NCBI RefSeq assembly: GCF_024753135.1
Contig: NZ_JANUGP010000035.1
Coordinates: 1-64,000, forward strand
DNA length: 64,000 nt
Reading direction: 5' to 3'
Source: Streptomyces pyxinicus
Lineage (GTDB): Bacteria; Actinomycetota; Actinomycetes; Streptomycetales; Streptomycetaceae
The notes below the pieces were generated by a model, which worked only from the letters and a program-made list of their open reading frames with translations, was not told where the DNA came from and searched no databases. The position numbers and the translations under genes were made by a program. Shown here one piece after another: positions 25,768 through 36,819 of the stretch; the stretch's first letter is position 1; each line of letters starts with the position of its first letter.

Positions 25768-28608
25768 TCAGTCCGCGCGCCGACCGGCCGCCAATCGGAC
25801 GATGTCGACGCGCGACCGGATCCCCAGCTTGCGGTAGACCCGGGTCAGGGTCGCCTCCACCGTCTTCACGCTGATGAACAGCCGGGCCGCGATCTCCCGG
25901 TTGGTGGCGCCCTCCATGACGAGGGCGGCGACCTGACGCTCCATCGCCGCGAGGGCGTCCAGCGCGTCCAGGGCCGCCGGCCCGGCGAGCACCGGCCTGG
26001 GCACGGGGGTGGCGCGGGCCTCCTCCACCTGGCGCAGCCAGGGCAGCGCCCGGCAGCGGCGGAACATCCGGGCCGCCTCGTCCAGCGCGGCGGCACCGGT
26101 GGGTGCCGTCCCCGCGCCCCGTCCCGGCCGCCGTCCGGGCAGCCGGGCCAGCGCGAACGCCGCCCGCGCCTCCTCCAGGCCGTAGCCGAGCTTGCCGAGC
26201 CGGTCCTGAGCGGACGTCAGCTGGGCGACGGCGGCCTCCAGGTCGCCCTGGGCGGCGCGGACCAGCGCCTCGGAGCGGTCCAGGACGGCGAGGACGCTCT
26301 CCCGGCCGAGCCGCAGCGCGTGCTCCCGGCTGACGTCGATGACGTCCTGCGCCTCGGCCGGTTCACCGGTTCGGACCAGCGCCTCGGCCAGGTCGCCCTG
26401 CCAGCGGCCCCGGGCCGGGTCGGTGATGCCGAGCGCCGCCTCCAGCGCCCGCACCCGGCGCAGCGAGCGGACGGTGCCCGCCGGGTCCCCGGCGACCAAC
26501 TGGGCGTGCCCGAGGGCCCCCAGGGCTCTGGACAGGTACATCTGGTCGCCGTCCTCCTCGGCGTGCTGCACCGCCTCCCGGGCCAGGGACAGGGCGCGGT
26601 CCACATCGCCGCCGGAGGCCTCGGCCAGTGAGGTGAGCATCGCCGAGGCGGTCTCGCCGATCCCGGAGTCCCGGGCGAGCCGCAGGCCGTCGCGGGCCAG
26701 CTCCAGGGCCCGCCCGCAGTGCCCGGCACGCAGCTCGGTCTCCGCGAGCCCGCGCAGGAAGTGCACCTCGCTCTCCACCGAGCCGCGCCGGCGCACCTCG
26801 CGCAGCAGCGCGGTGACGGTGGCGCGGGCCTCGGCGAGCTGGTCGCCCATGACCAGCCAGCGGAACCGGGCACTGCCCGCGCCGTTGTGATGCCAGGCCA
26901 CCTTCGGGTCCTGGGGTTCGCGCAGGGCGCGTTTGATGGTGCGGGGTGCCTCCGGATGGCCCATCAGGGTCTCGGTCTGGGCCTGGAAGGCGAGCGCGAG
27001 CAGCTCGGTGCGCCGGTCCGCGCCCCGGGCCGCCAGCACGGCGGCGTGCGCGGCCGCCTCCCGGGCCTCGGTGAAGTCACCCTCCACGATCAGCGCCCGC
27101 CAGGCCAGCTGGTAGTGGACCAGCGCGAGCAGCCGGGGGTCGTCGCCGGCGTCGGCGAGGGCCTGCGGGAAGACGGCGTCGACCTCGGCCATGGTGTGGC
27201 CGGCGGTGTCGATGACGACGATCCAGGCGCGCACCCGTTCGGCGGGCACGCTCGCCCGGGTGAGCACCTCCCGGGCGATGTCCCGGGCCAGGTCCACCTC
27301 GCCTGCGGTGATGGCGTCCTCGGCGGCCCCCAGCCGGCGTTCCTCCGGGCCGGGCACGCCGTCGGCGGGGGTGTGCCGGGCGGCCAGCAGCCCGAGCTGG
27401 GCGGCGACGGAGGGCGCGCCCCGGTCGCGGGCGAGGGCGGCGGCCTCGGCGAGCCGGGCGGCGACCTCCGGGTCGGCGCCGGTGCTGGCCAGGGCCAGGT
27501 GGCGGGCGCGTTCGATGGGGTCGGAGGCGGCGGTGGACAGCGCCGCGTGCGCGGCCCGCCGCTCGTGCGCGGGCGCCTCGGCGTACAGCGCGGCGGAGAT
27601 CAGGGGATGCGCGAACCGTACGGCGGGGGCGTCCGCCTCGGTGGCCAGCAGCCCCAGTTCGGCGGCCTGGGCGCACTCCGCCTCGGCGTTGTCCCGGCCG
27701 GCCGCGTGCAGCAGGGCCGGGGTGGGGCGGGCGCCGGCGCTGGCCACCAGCAGGGTGCGGCGGGCCTCGACGGACAGCATGTCGAGCCGGCTGAGCACCA
27801 GCGCGCGCAGCGAGGTGGGCACGGGCAGCGGCTCGCCCGGGCGGGGCCGGGTGGGGCTCTCGGCGAGGGCCCGGCCGAGTTCCAGGGCGAAGAGCGGGTT
27901 GCCGCCGCTGGTGCGGTGGATCTCGCGGACCGTGGAGCGGGGCAGGCCGCCGTGGCCGCGGTGGTCGAGGAGCTGGGCGACCTGGGCGCGGGAGAGCGGG
28001 CCGAGCCGGACGGCGAGGGTGCCGGGCGGGGTGGCGTGCAGATGGCGGTCGTACTCCTGGCTCTCCTGACCCTCCGTGCGGACCGCGCACAGCAGTTGGA
28101 CCGGGGTGCCCTCCAGGCGGCGGGCGGCGAAGCCGAGGAGTTCGGCGCTGGCCGGGTCCAGCCACTGGAGGTCGTCGGCGACGAGCAGCACCGGGCCCCG
28201 AACGGCGAGGGCGCGCAGCGCGGAGAGGACGGCGAGGCGCAGGGCGAGGCCGTCGCGCTGCAGGCTGGACTCGCCGCGGCCGGTGAGCGCCGACTCCAGG
28301 GCGGTGCGCTGGGCGGCGGGCAGGCGCGGGGAGACCTCGTCCAGGACCAGGCCGAGGAGATCGGCGAGGGCGAGGAAGGGGAGATGGGATTCGGACTCGG
28401 TCGCCGAGCAGCGCAGGACGGTGCGCGCGGTGGCGGCGTATTCCTCGGTCAATGCCCGCAGGACGGTGGACTTTCCTATTCCGGCCGGGCCGTGCAGCAG
28501 GACGCTGCCTCCGGAGGCCAGTTGGTCGCGGGCGCCGGTGAACAACTCCTCGCGGCCGATGACCAGGTCGGGGCGGCAGCTGGCAGGCTCCTGGAGGTCC
28601 CGTCGCAC
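25768..28608 (-). CDS. LAL-type LuxR-family regulator (large ATP-binding)
   Basis: About 946 aa. GTG 28608 was chosen because GGGGAG lies 8 bp upstream. The frame is open much further but without a ribosome site. The N-terminal AAA-like ATPase has Walker A GPAGIGKST (40-48) and Walker B VLLVADD (140-146). The long middle is helical, TPR-like. The C-terminus is a LuxR helix-turn-helix (NREIAARLFISVKTVEATL). LAL proteins (MalT family) are ATP-dependent activators. The protease gene follows directly, and TGAGGGAA boxes occur in front of both genes, so control of the protease and autoregulation are plausible inferences. Confidence 0.88.
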   Translation of the reverse strand: MRRDLQEPASCRPDLVIGREELFTGARDQLASGGSVLLHGPAGIGKSTVLRALTEEYAATARTVLRCSATESESHLPFLALADLLGLVLDEVSPRLPAAQRTALESALTGRGESSLQRDGLALRLAVLSALRALAVRGPVLLVADDLQWLDPASAELLGFAARRLEGTPVQLLCAVRTEGQESQEYDRHLHATPPGTLAVRLGPLSRAQVAQLLDHRGHGGLPRSTVREIHRTSGGNPLFALELGRALAESPTRPRPGEPLPVPTSLRALVLSRLDMLSVEARRTLLVASAGARPTPALLHAAGRDNAEAECAQAAELGLLATEADAPAVRFAHPLISAALYAEAPAHERRAAHAALSTAASDPIERARHLALASTGADPEVAARLAEAAALARDRGAPSVAAQLGLLAARHTPADGVPGPEERRLGAAEDAITAGEVDLARDIAREVLTRASVPAERVRAWIVVIDTAGHTMAEVDAVFPQALADAGDDPRLLALVHYQLAWRALIVEGDFTEAREAAAHAAVLAARGADRRTELLALAFQAQTETLMGHPEAPRTIKRALREPQDPKVAWHHNGAGSARFRWLVMGDQLAEARATVTALLREVRRRGSVESEVHFLRGLAETELRAGHCGRALELARDGLRLARDSGIGETASAMLTSLAEASGGDVDRALSLAREAVQHAEEDGDQMYLSRALGALGHAQLVAGDPAGTVRSLRRVRALEAALGITDPARGRWQGDLAEALVRTGEPAEAQDVIDVSREHALRLGRESVLAVLDRSEALVRAAQGDLEAAVAQLTSAQDRLGKLGYGLEEARAAFALARLPGRRPGRGAGTAPTGAAALDEAARMFRRCRALPWLRQVEEARATPVPRPVLAGPAALDALDALAAMERQVAALVMEGATNREIAARLFISVKTVEATLTRVYRKLGIRSRVDIVRLAAGRRAD

Positions 28609-28683
28609 GGTCACCGCTCCCCTCGTGTCGTGTCCGGGCCAAATTCTAGGCAACGATCCTTGAAATTCGGACGGAAGCCGTGG

Positions 28684-28697
28684 TGAGGGAAATAACA
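28684..28697 (-). promoter_or_regulatory. TGAGGGAA box upstream of LAL regulator gene
   Basis: TGAGGGAAATAACA on the plus strand matches the first eight bases of both boxes in the protease promoter. It lies about 76 bp upstream of the GTG start in the 188-bp AT-richer gap in front of the LAL gene. TAGAAT on the minus strand near 28644-28649 may be the -10 element. Confidence 0.4.
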
Positions 28698-28796
28698 AAC
28701 GGGCAAGCATGGGCAAATTCAAAGCGCCGGCGCATGAATAGGCAGGTTTCCTTACCGGCCTCTCACCCGCCCGGCAGCGGTTCCCGCCGTACCGAG

Positions 28797-29627
28797 CTAA
28801 GGCAGCAGCCCCGCCCTGCGCGCCGCCGTCACCGCCTCCCCTCGGGTGTGCGCGCCCAGCTTCCGCATCGCCGAACGCAGATAGCTCTTGACCGTCTCCG
28901 GGCGCAGCCCCAGCCGCTCGGCGACGGCCGCGTTGGTGGCACCCGCCGCCACCCAGGAGAGCACGTCCAGCTCGCGCGGCGCCAGGCTCGCGCCGTCCGC
29001 GGGCCGGGCAGGGGCCAGCAACCCGCAGGCGGCCAGCAGTTCGGCCCGCAGCCCGGGATCGGCGATCCGCGGCGCCAGCGCCCGCAGCGCGGCGTGCGCC
29101 TCCCGCACCTGCTCCCACCCGGCACCCCGCTGCCCTCCGGCCGGCTCCGCCCGCGCCGCCGCGAGCAGCCCCCCGGCCTCGTCCCGCACCACCAGAGCCT
29201 GTTCCACGTCCCGCGCCGCCGCCACCGCCGCGCCCAGCGTCCGGTCACCGAGCGGCTGGGCCGAGCGCAGCGCGCCGTACAGCACCCCGCGCACCCGCCG
29301 CCGCACCACCACCGGCACCGCCAGCACCGCGCGGATGCCCTCGGCGGCCACCGGTACGTCGTACTCATGGCTGATCTGCCGGGAGACGGAGTAGTCGGTC
29401 ACCGCGCACGGCCGGGCCAGCGCCACCGCCTTGCCGCCGAGGCCATTGCCCGAGGTCACCGCGAGCGCGCGCAGGGCGGGCGTCGTCGTCCCGCTCAGCT
29501 CGCTGATCCGGATCCGCGGCCGGCCCGGTTCCAGCAGCCCGCCGAAGGCGACCGGCAGCCCGGTCGCGCGCCGCAGCCGGGCCAGCGCGCCGCCGATCTC
29601 GACCGTTCCCACCGCCTGTGCCGTCAC
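28797..29627 (-). CDS. GAF-like domain LuxR-family regulator
   Basis: About 276 aa from GTG 29627, with GGGG upstream. The longer form from 29684 is less likely. The N-terminal 150 residues follow a GAF-type pattern (VAFGGLLEPG, GLGGKAVAL, RAVLAVPVVVRRRVRGVLYGAL). The C-terminus is a LuxR helix-turn-helix (LAPRELDVLSWVAAGATNAAVAERLGL). Divergent from a two-gene acyl-CoA synthetase operon across 113 bp that contain a perfect palindrome. It probably senses a small molecule related to those enzymes. The palindrome is its likely binding site. Confidence 0.85.
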   Translation of the reverse strand: MTAQAVGTVEIGGALARLRRATGLPVAFGGLLEPGRPRIRISELSGTTTPALRALAVTSGNGLGGKAVALARPCAVTDYSVSRQISHEYDVPVAAEGIRAVLAVPVVVRRRVRGVLYGALRSAQPLGDRTLGAAVAAARDVEQALVVRDEAGGLLAAARAEPAGGQRGAGWEQVREAHAALRALAPRIADPGLRAELLAACGLLAPARPADGASLAPRELDVLSWVAAGATNAAVAERLGLRPETVKSYLRSAMRKLGAHTRGEAVTAARRAGLLP

Positions 29628-29651
29628 GAGTCCGCCCCTTCGGTCACCCAC

Positions 29652-29667
29652 ACCCCCGTTCGGGGGT
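29652..29667. promoter_or_regulatory. 7-2-7 palindrome between GAF-LuxR and acyl-CoA synthetase genes
   Basis: ACCCCCG-TT-CGGGGGT is a perfect inverted repeat placed between divergent genes, 25 bp from one start codon and 74 bp from the other. LuxR-type regulators bind such dyads. Binding here is inference. Confidence 0.5.
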
Positions 29668-29740
29668 AGTGAGACCTGCATCACGGATTAGACGATGCCA
29701 GAGAGCCGCCCGGCAATGGCCGGGAACGTTTGGAGGACGG

Positions 29741-31414
29741 ATGACGACGGCGACCGACGCCTTCAGGACCGCACGGGACTTCCTGCTGGCGCACCGCGAG
29801 GACCATGCCGGCGCCTGTGCGGGGTTCCGGTGGCCCCGGCCCGAGCACTTCAACTGGGCCCTGGACTGGTTCGACGTGATCGCCTACGGCAACGACCGGA
29901 CCGCCCTGCACATCGTCGAGGAGGACGGCACCGAGACCCGGCTGTCCTTCGCGGAGCTGGCCGAACGCTCCAACCGGGCCGCCCACTGGCTGCGCGAGCG
30001 CGGGGTCGGCGCCGAGGACCGGATCCTGGTCATGCTCGGCAACCAGGCCGAGCTGTGGGAGACCGCGCTGGCCGCGATGAAGCTGCGCGCGGTCGTCATC
30101 CCGGCCACCCCGCTGCTCGGCCCGGCCGACCTCCGCGACCGCGTCGAGCGCGGCCGGGTCAAACACGTCATCGCGCGGGCCGAGGACACCGCCAAGTTCG
30201 CCGAGGTGCCCGGCACCTACACCAGGATCGCGGTCGGCGGACTCCCCGAGGAGGGCTGGGAGCCGTACGAGGACGTCTACGCCGCCCCCGCCGAGTTCCT
30301 GCCCGACGGCCCCACCCTGGCCGACGACCCGCTGATGCTCTACTTCACCTCCGGGACGACCGCCCGCCCCAAGCTGGTCGAGCACACCCACACCTCGTAC
30401 CCGATCGGCCATCTGGCCACCATGTACTGGATCGGCCTCAAGCCCGGCGACGTCCACCTGAACATCTCCTCGCCCGGCTGGGCCAAGCACGCCTGGTCCA
30501 ACCTGTTCGCGCCGTGGAACGCCGAGGCCACCGTCTTTGTCTTCAACTACACGCGCTTCGACGCGACCCGGCTGATGGCCGAGATGGACCGGGCCGGCGT
30601 CACCGCCTTCTGCGCCCCGCCGACCGTCTGGCGGATGCTCATCCAGGCCGACCTGGGCCGCCTCGCCACCCCGCCGCGCGAGGTGGTGGCCGCGGGCGAG
30701 CCGCTCAACCCCGAGGTCATCGAGCGGGTGCGGCAGGCCTGGGGCCGCACCGTCCGGGACGGCTTCGGACAGACCGAGACGGCCGTGCAGGTCGCCAACA
30801 GCCCTGGCCAGGTGCTGAAGACCGGCTCGATGGGCCGGCCCAGCCCCGGCTACCGCGTCGAACTCCTCGACCCGGTCTCCGGCGCGCCCGGCGCCACCGA
30901 GGGCGAGATCGCCCTCGACCTCTCCGAACGCCCGGTCGGCCTGATGACCGGCTACCACGGCGACCCGGACCGCACGGCCGAGGCGATGGCCGGCGGCTAC
31001 TACCGCACCGGCGACATCGCCGCCCGCGACGAGGACGGCTATCTGACCTACGTCGGCCGCGCCGACGACGTCTTCAAGGCCTCGGACTACAAGATCAGCC
31101 CGTTCGAGCTGGAGAGCGCGCTGCTGGAGCACGAGGCGGTCGCGGAGGCGGCCGTGGTGCCCGCGCCGGACGAGCTGCGGCTCGCGGTGCCCAAGGCGTA
31201 CGTGGTCCTCGCCGAGGGCCACGAGCCCGGACCCGACACCGCGAAGACCCTCTTCGAGCACTCCCGCCGGGTGCTCGCCCCCTACAAGCGCATCCGCCGC
31301 CTGGAGTTCGGCCCGCTGCCCAAGACCGTCTCCGGCAAGATCCGCCGTGTCGAGCTGCGCGAGGCCACGGCCGAGGGCTCGGCCGACGAGTACCGCGAGG
31401 AGGACTTCCGGTGA
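29741..31414 (+). CDS. Acyl-CoA synthetase (AMP-forming, medium-chain/acetyl type)
   Basis: 557 aa from ATG 29741, with TGGAGG upstream. The AMP-binding P-loop YFTSGTTARPK (201-211), the GFGQTE motif and the YRTGDIA motif are present. The C-terminal KTVSGKIRR carries the catalytic Lys. The family activates short- to medium-chain carboxylic acids through acyl-adenylates to acyl-CoA. The N-terminal FNWALDWFD is typical of the ACSM-like group. Stop and start of the next synthetase overlap (GTGA), so both are made together and likely serve one degradative route for an acid. Confidence 0.88.
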   Translation: MTTATDAFRTARDFLLAHREDHAGACAGFRWPRPEHFNWALDWFDVIAYGNDRTALHIVEEDGTETRLSFAELAERSNRAAHWLRERGVGAEDRILVMLGNQAELWETALAAMKLRAVVIPATPLLGPADLRDRVERGRVKHVIARAEDTAKFAEVPGTYTRIAVGGLPEEGWEPYEDVYAAPAEFLPDGPTLADDPLMLYFTSGTTARPKLVEHTHTSYPIGHLATMYWIGLKPGDVHLNISSPGWAKHAWSNLFAPWNAEATVFVFNYTRFDATRLMAEMDRAGVTAFCAPPTVWRMLIQADLGRLATPPREVVAAGEPLNPEVIERVRQAWGRTVRDGFGQTETAVQVANSPGQVLKTGSMGRPSPGYRVELLDPVSGAPGATEGEIALDLSERPVGLMTGYHGDPDRTAEAMAGGYYRTGDIAARDEDGYLTYVGRADDVFKASDYKISPFELESALLEHEAVAEAAVVPAPDELRLAVPKAYVVLAEGHEPGPDTAKTLFEHSRRVLAPYKRIRRLEFGPLPKTVSGKIRRVELREATAEGSADEYREEDFR

Positions 31415-33036
31415 GCGCGGAGCCGTCGTCCACCCAGCCGTCGTACAGCCACGGGACGGGCACCACCGCCCTGCTCGGCGACACCATCGGCGGCAACCTG
31501 GACCGGGCCGTGGCCGCCTGGCCGGACCGCGAGGCCCTGGTCGACGTGCCCTCCGGCCGCCGCTGGACCTACGCCCGATTCGTCGCCGATGTGGACGAGT
31601 TGGCGTGTGCCCTGCTCGCGAGCGGCATCGCCAAGGGCGACCGGGTGGGCATCTGGGCCGTGAACTGCGCCGAATGGGTGCTGGTGCAGTACGCCACCGC
31701 CCGGGTCGGCGCGATCATGGTCAACATCAACCCGGCGTACCGCACGCACGAGGTGGAGTTCGTCCTCAAGCAGGCCGGGATCTCCCTGCTGTTCGCCTCG
31801 GTGCGCCACAAGAGCAGCGACTACCGGGCGATGATCGAGGAAGTCCGGCTCCGCTGCCCGCGGTTGACGGAGACCGTCTATATCGGAGACCCCGGCTGGG
31901 CGGAGTTCACGGCGCGGGCCACGCGGGTCACCCGGGACGAACTGACCGCCCGCGAGGCGTCGTTGTCCTGCGACGACCCCATCAACATCCAGTACACCTC
32001 GGGCACGACCGGCTTCCCGAAGGGCGCCACCCTCTCCCACCACAACATCCTCAACAACGGCTATTTCGTGGGGGAGTCGATCGCCTACACGGAGCGGGAC
32101 CGGATCTGCGTCCCGGTCCCCTTCTACCACTGCTTCGGCATGGTCATGGGCAACCTGGCGGCCACCTCGCACGGCGCCTGCGTCGTGATCCCGGCCCCGT
32201 CCTTCGAGCCGGCGGCCACCCTGGAGGCCGTCCAGCGCGAGCGCTGCACCTCCCTGTACGGCGTCCCGACCATGTTCATCGCCGAACTGAACCTCCCCGA
32301 CTTCGCCGCCTACGACCTGTCCACCCTGCGCACCGGCATCATGGCGGGCTCGCCCTGCCCGGTGGAGGTGATGAAACGGGTCGTCGCCGAGATGCACATG
32401 GCGGAGGTCTCCATCTGCTACGGCATGACCGAGACGTCGCCGGTGTCCTTGCAGACCCGGATCGAGGACGACCTGGAACACCGCACCGCCACCGTCGGCC
32501 GGGTCCTGCCGCACCTGGAGGTGAAGGTCGTCGACCCGGCCACCGGCGTCACCCGACCCCGAGGCGCGGCGGGGGAGTTGTGCACCCGTGGCTACAGCGT
32601 GATGCTCGGCTACTGGGACGAGCCGGAGAAGACCGCCGAGGCCGTCGACGCGGGCCGCTGGATGCACACCGGGGACCTCGCGGTGCTGCGCCCGGACGGC
32701 TACGTCGAGATCGTCGGCCGCATCAAGGACATGATCATCCGGGGCGGCGAGAACATCTACCCGCGCGAGATCGAGGAGTTCCTGTACGGCCACCCGAAGA
32801 TCCGGGACGTCCAGGTCGTCGGGGTGCCGCACGAGCGGTACGGCGAGGAGGTGCTCGCCTGCGTCATCCCGCTGGACGTGGCCGACCCGCTCACCCTGGA
32901 GGAGCTGCGCGCCTACTGCGCGGGCCGGCTCGCCCACTACAAGGTCCCCAGCCGGCTCACCCTCCTCGACGCCTTCCCGATGACGGTGTCCGGGAAGGTG
33001 CGCAAGATCGAACTCAGGGAGAAGTACCAGGGGTGA
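31411..33036 (+). CDS. Fatty-acyl-CoA synthetase (FadD/ACSF2-like)
   Basis: 541 aa. GTG start overlaps the previous stop codon. P-loop IQYTSGTTGFPKGA, GMTETSP, the YWD...HTGDLA region and the C-terminal MTVSGKVRKIELRE with the catalytic Lys are all present. The sequence pattern fits long/medium-chain acyl-CoA synthetases (ACSF2 group). Having two AMP-forming ligases in one operon suggests different chain lengths or a branched acid, but the substrate is unknown. Its last 23 bp overlap a convergent gene. Confidence 0.9.
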   Translation: MSAEPSSTQPSYSHGTGTTALLGDTIGGNLDRAVAAWPDREALVDVPSGRRWTYARFVADVDELACALLASGIAKGDRVGIWAVNCAEWVLVQYATARVGAIMVNINPAYRTHEVEFVLKQAGISLLFASVRHKSSDYRAMIEEVRLRCPRLTETVYIGDPGWAEFTARATRVTRDELTAREASLSCDDPINIQYTSGTTGFPKGATLSHHNILNNGYFVGESIAYTERDRICVPVPFYHCFGMVMGNLAATSHGACVVIPAPSFEPAATLEAVQRERCTSLYGVPTMFIAELNLPDFAAYDLSTLRTGIMAGSPCPVEVMKRVVAEMHMAEVSICYGMTETSPVSLQTRIEDDLEHRTATVGRVLPHLEVKVVDPATGVTRPRGAAGELCTRGYSVMLGYWDEPEKTAEAVDAGRWMHTGDLAVLRPDGYVEIVGRIKDMIIRGGENIYPREIEEFLYGHPKIRDVQVVGVPHERYGEEVLACVIPLDVADPLTLEELRAYCAGRLAHYKVPSRLTLLDAFPMTVSGKVRKIELREKYQG

Positions 33037-33748
33037 CGGGCGCGCCCGCGGTGTGCAGGGTCTCGGCCGCGTCGTTCACCGGCCCCGGAACGCCCGCGAG
33101 GTCGAGGACGAACAGCGGGACGCCGAGCGCCGTCGCGCGGCCGCGGGCGTCGTCGCCGTAGCCGGCGAGGGAGAAGTACACGCAGTCGGCGGACTCCGTC
33201 ATCGCCGTCAGCCATAGGCACTCCACGTCCCGCGGCGCGGCCGGCCGCACCGTCGGGTCCACCTGGGCGACCAGTCCCGGCGCGGCCAGCCCGATGCCGT
33301 TGACCGGCCGCTGGCCGGCCCGGCGCAGGTCGCCGTAGCCGAGCCAGCGCAGATAGAGCGCGGCGGCGGTGACGGCGTCCCGCGCGGTGCGGATGGCCCG
33401 GGGCTGGAAGGGCGGCCGGGGCGCGGCGGGGGCCGGGGGAGCGGAGACGGCCTCCGGGAGCGCCGGTGCCGTCTGCGTCGCGCGCACCGGCACCCGCAGC
33501 ACCGTGCCGCACGGGCAGCCCAGCTCCGGACGCGGCCACTGGTTGCGCCGCTCGCAGACCGCGCACGGCACGGTGAGCCACTCGTCGTCCCAGGCGCGGT
33601 GCGCGGCGACCTCCGGCGTCCCGGCCGGGTCCAGCCGGGGCGCGGCCGGCGCGCCGCACACGCACGGGTACGGCCGCGCGGTGTAGACGTGCTCGCGCAG
33701 GCAGGCCGGGCAGCGCACCGGCACGCGCTCGGGCGTGTACCCCTGCAT
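33014..33748 (-). CDS. Double zinc-ribbon protein with a degenerate Mrr-like nuclease region
   Basis: 244 aa from ATG 33748, with GGAGGG just upstream. Two zinc ribbons are visible: C13, C16, C29, C31 and C62, C65, C78, C80. After a Pro/Ala linker comes a region (about 125-225) whose layout (VNGIGL, GLVAQVDPT, a helix, then SADCVYFSLAGYGDDARGRATALGVPLFVLD) resembles restriction endonuclease-like Mrr domains. The usual Q-x-K motif reads QVD, so nuclease activity is doubtful. No link to neighbours is evident. The 3' end overlaps the convergent synthetase gene. Confidence 0.65.
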   Translation of the reverse strand: MQGYTPERVPVRCPACLREHVYTARPYPCVCGAPAAPRLDPAGTPEVAAHRAWDDEWLTVPCAVCERRNQWPRPELGCPCGTVLRVPVRATQTAPALPEAVSAPPAPAAPRPPFQPRAIRTARDAVTAAALYLRWLGYGDLRRAGQRPVNGIGLAAPGLVAQVDPTVRPAAPRDVECLWLTAMTESADCVYFSLAGYGDDARGRATALGVPLFVLDLAGVPGPVNDAAETLHTAGAPVTPGTSP

Positions 33749-33890
33749 GGTCCCTCCAGATGACGCCCTCCCGGGCGCCGCGTCGGGGCGGTGGTCCCGG
33801 GACGGACCCGTCTCGGGGCAGGCCCCATCGTCCCCCTCGGGCACCCCGCCTGTCCTCCCCTTGCCGTCTCTTGACGTCTCTTGGTGTCTC

Positions 33891-33957
33891 TTGACGAGGT
33901 TCGCCCACCCCCCTACATTGCTTCCAGATAGTAGAAAATAGATTCCGCAATACGGAA
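33891..33957 (+). promoter_or_regulatory. gcl promoter with two AllR-type operators
   Basis: TTGACG (33891-33896), N17, TACATT (33914-33919) is a near-ideal vegetative promoter. Two palindromes of the form TTCCn-N5-nGGAA follow: imperfect TTCCAGATAGTAGAA (33922-33936) at the expected transcription start and perfect TTCCGCAATACGGAA (33943-33957), 21 bp apart centre to centre. The perfect copy is identical to one in front of hyi. In Streptomyces, glyoxylate carboligase and hydroxypyruvate isomerase genes are known to respond to the IclR-family repressor AllR. AllR itself is not in this window. Confidence 0.75.
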
Positions 33958-34042
33958 TGCTGCGGATCTGAACCTCTGGAGACTGTGCTCACCGCGGGGC
34001 GCGACGGGAGTACGCATCCGACAGCCGAAGCAGGAGTACTCG

Positions 34043-35830
<1,788 letters not shown>

Positions 35831-35847
35831 CACCTCCCGCTCCGGCC

Positions 35848-35883
35848 GAGGGGCGGCCCGCCCAGTGCGACGGGCCGCCCCTC
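35848..35883 (+). terminator. gcl terminator hairpin
   Basis: Perfect 13-bp stem, GAGGGGCGGCCCG (35848-35860) with CGGGCCGCCCCTC (35871-35883) and a 10-nt loop, starting 17 bp after the gcl stop. Confidence 0.9.
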
Positions 35884-36819
35884 CGCGCTGCCCGCACACC
35901 CTGCCCAGGAGGACCAGCCCCCCGACCGACCGGCCCGCGTGCATGCAGGAGACCGGCACCGGAAGTCCGCCGTGCGGCGTGGGCCCAGGAAGGCTCGTCC
36001 CCAGCCGTCCCGCCGTAGCAGACCTGACGCCTCCCGGCCACGCACACCAGGGCGGCCCGCCATCGAGACGGGCCGCCCTCCGCACTGCCCGCACACACCG
36101 TCCGGACCGCCGCCCCCGGCCAGGGCGTGCTCCGTGGCGGCGCCCCGGCCGGCAACCGGCGGGCTCGCACGGTCAGTGGGGGGCAGCACCGACTTGCCGC
36201 CACAGCTTCCGCAGCACCCTCCGGGTGAGGCCGGGCCCCGGCAGGACCGTTCGCAGCGGTCCCGCCGCGCCTGCCTCGCCGAGCGCCTTCCGCCCGCCGC
36301 ACCGTGCCGGCGCTCGCCGTATGTCCTCGCTGCCGGTTGGGGGGAGTAAAGAGCCGTCGCACAGATCTCGCGGCGCACTCCGGCCGTGCAAGGTGAGCCC
36401 CGGCGGGGCCATCCGTGGCCCGCCGTGCCCGGTTCGTCGGGCGTCTCTCGCGCGCTGTAGCGGGTCGGCAGCCGTCGCGTGCCCCGGCGGGCGGTGGGGG
36501 TGGAGAGGGCCGTCGTGGAGTTCTCGCGGCGTGCCCTGGCCGCGCGGGGTGGGCGCCGGCAGGACCGTCCGCAGCGGTCCCGCCGTGCCCGGCTCGGCGC
36601 GCAGCTCGCCGAGGGTCTCTATGGTCGATATGCCGCCGGATCGGCGTCGTACGACCATGCGGCACCCCCCGGACGGGGCCCGCCACCCCCGTGCCGGCGG
36701 GCCCCGCGTGACGGATATGTGCCCGTGCCGGGCGGTGGCCGAAGCGTCGGGTGTCGATGTTCAGAGGTTGATTTGAGGCTTGCGTAGCCCGGCTACGGCC
36801 CGTGCCGTACGCGAGGCTG
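35884..36819. repeat. Noncoding region of degenerate duplicated hairpin segments
   Basis: About 940 bp with no convincing gene. Frames here are Pro/Ala/Arg-rich and repeat themselves because the DNA does. The gcl terminator and its flanks recur about 200 bp later: the second hairpin is 36049-36079, and both copies are followed by CCGC-n-CTGCCCGCACAC. A second pair of near-identical 31-bp segments lies at 36241-36271 and 36559-36589. Each contains GGACCG/CGGTCC arms. This looks like decayed tandem duplication of an intergenic element. Confidence 0.6.
36049..36079. terminator. Second copy of the gcl-type hairpin
   Basis: 11-bp perfect stem AGGGCGGCCCG / CGGGCCGCCCT with a 9-nt loop. Flanking bases match the first copy at 35848-35883, so it is probably a duplicate of that terminator. 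Confidence 0.7.
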
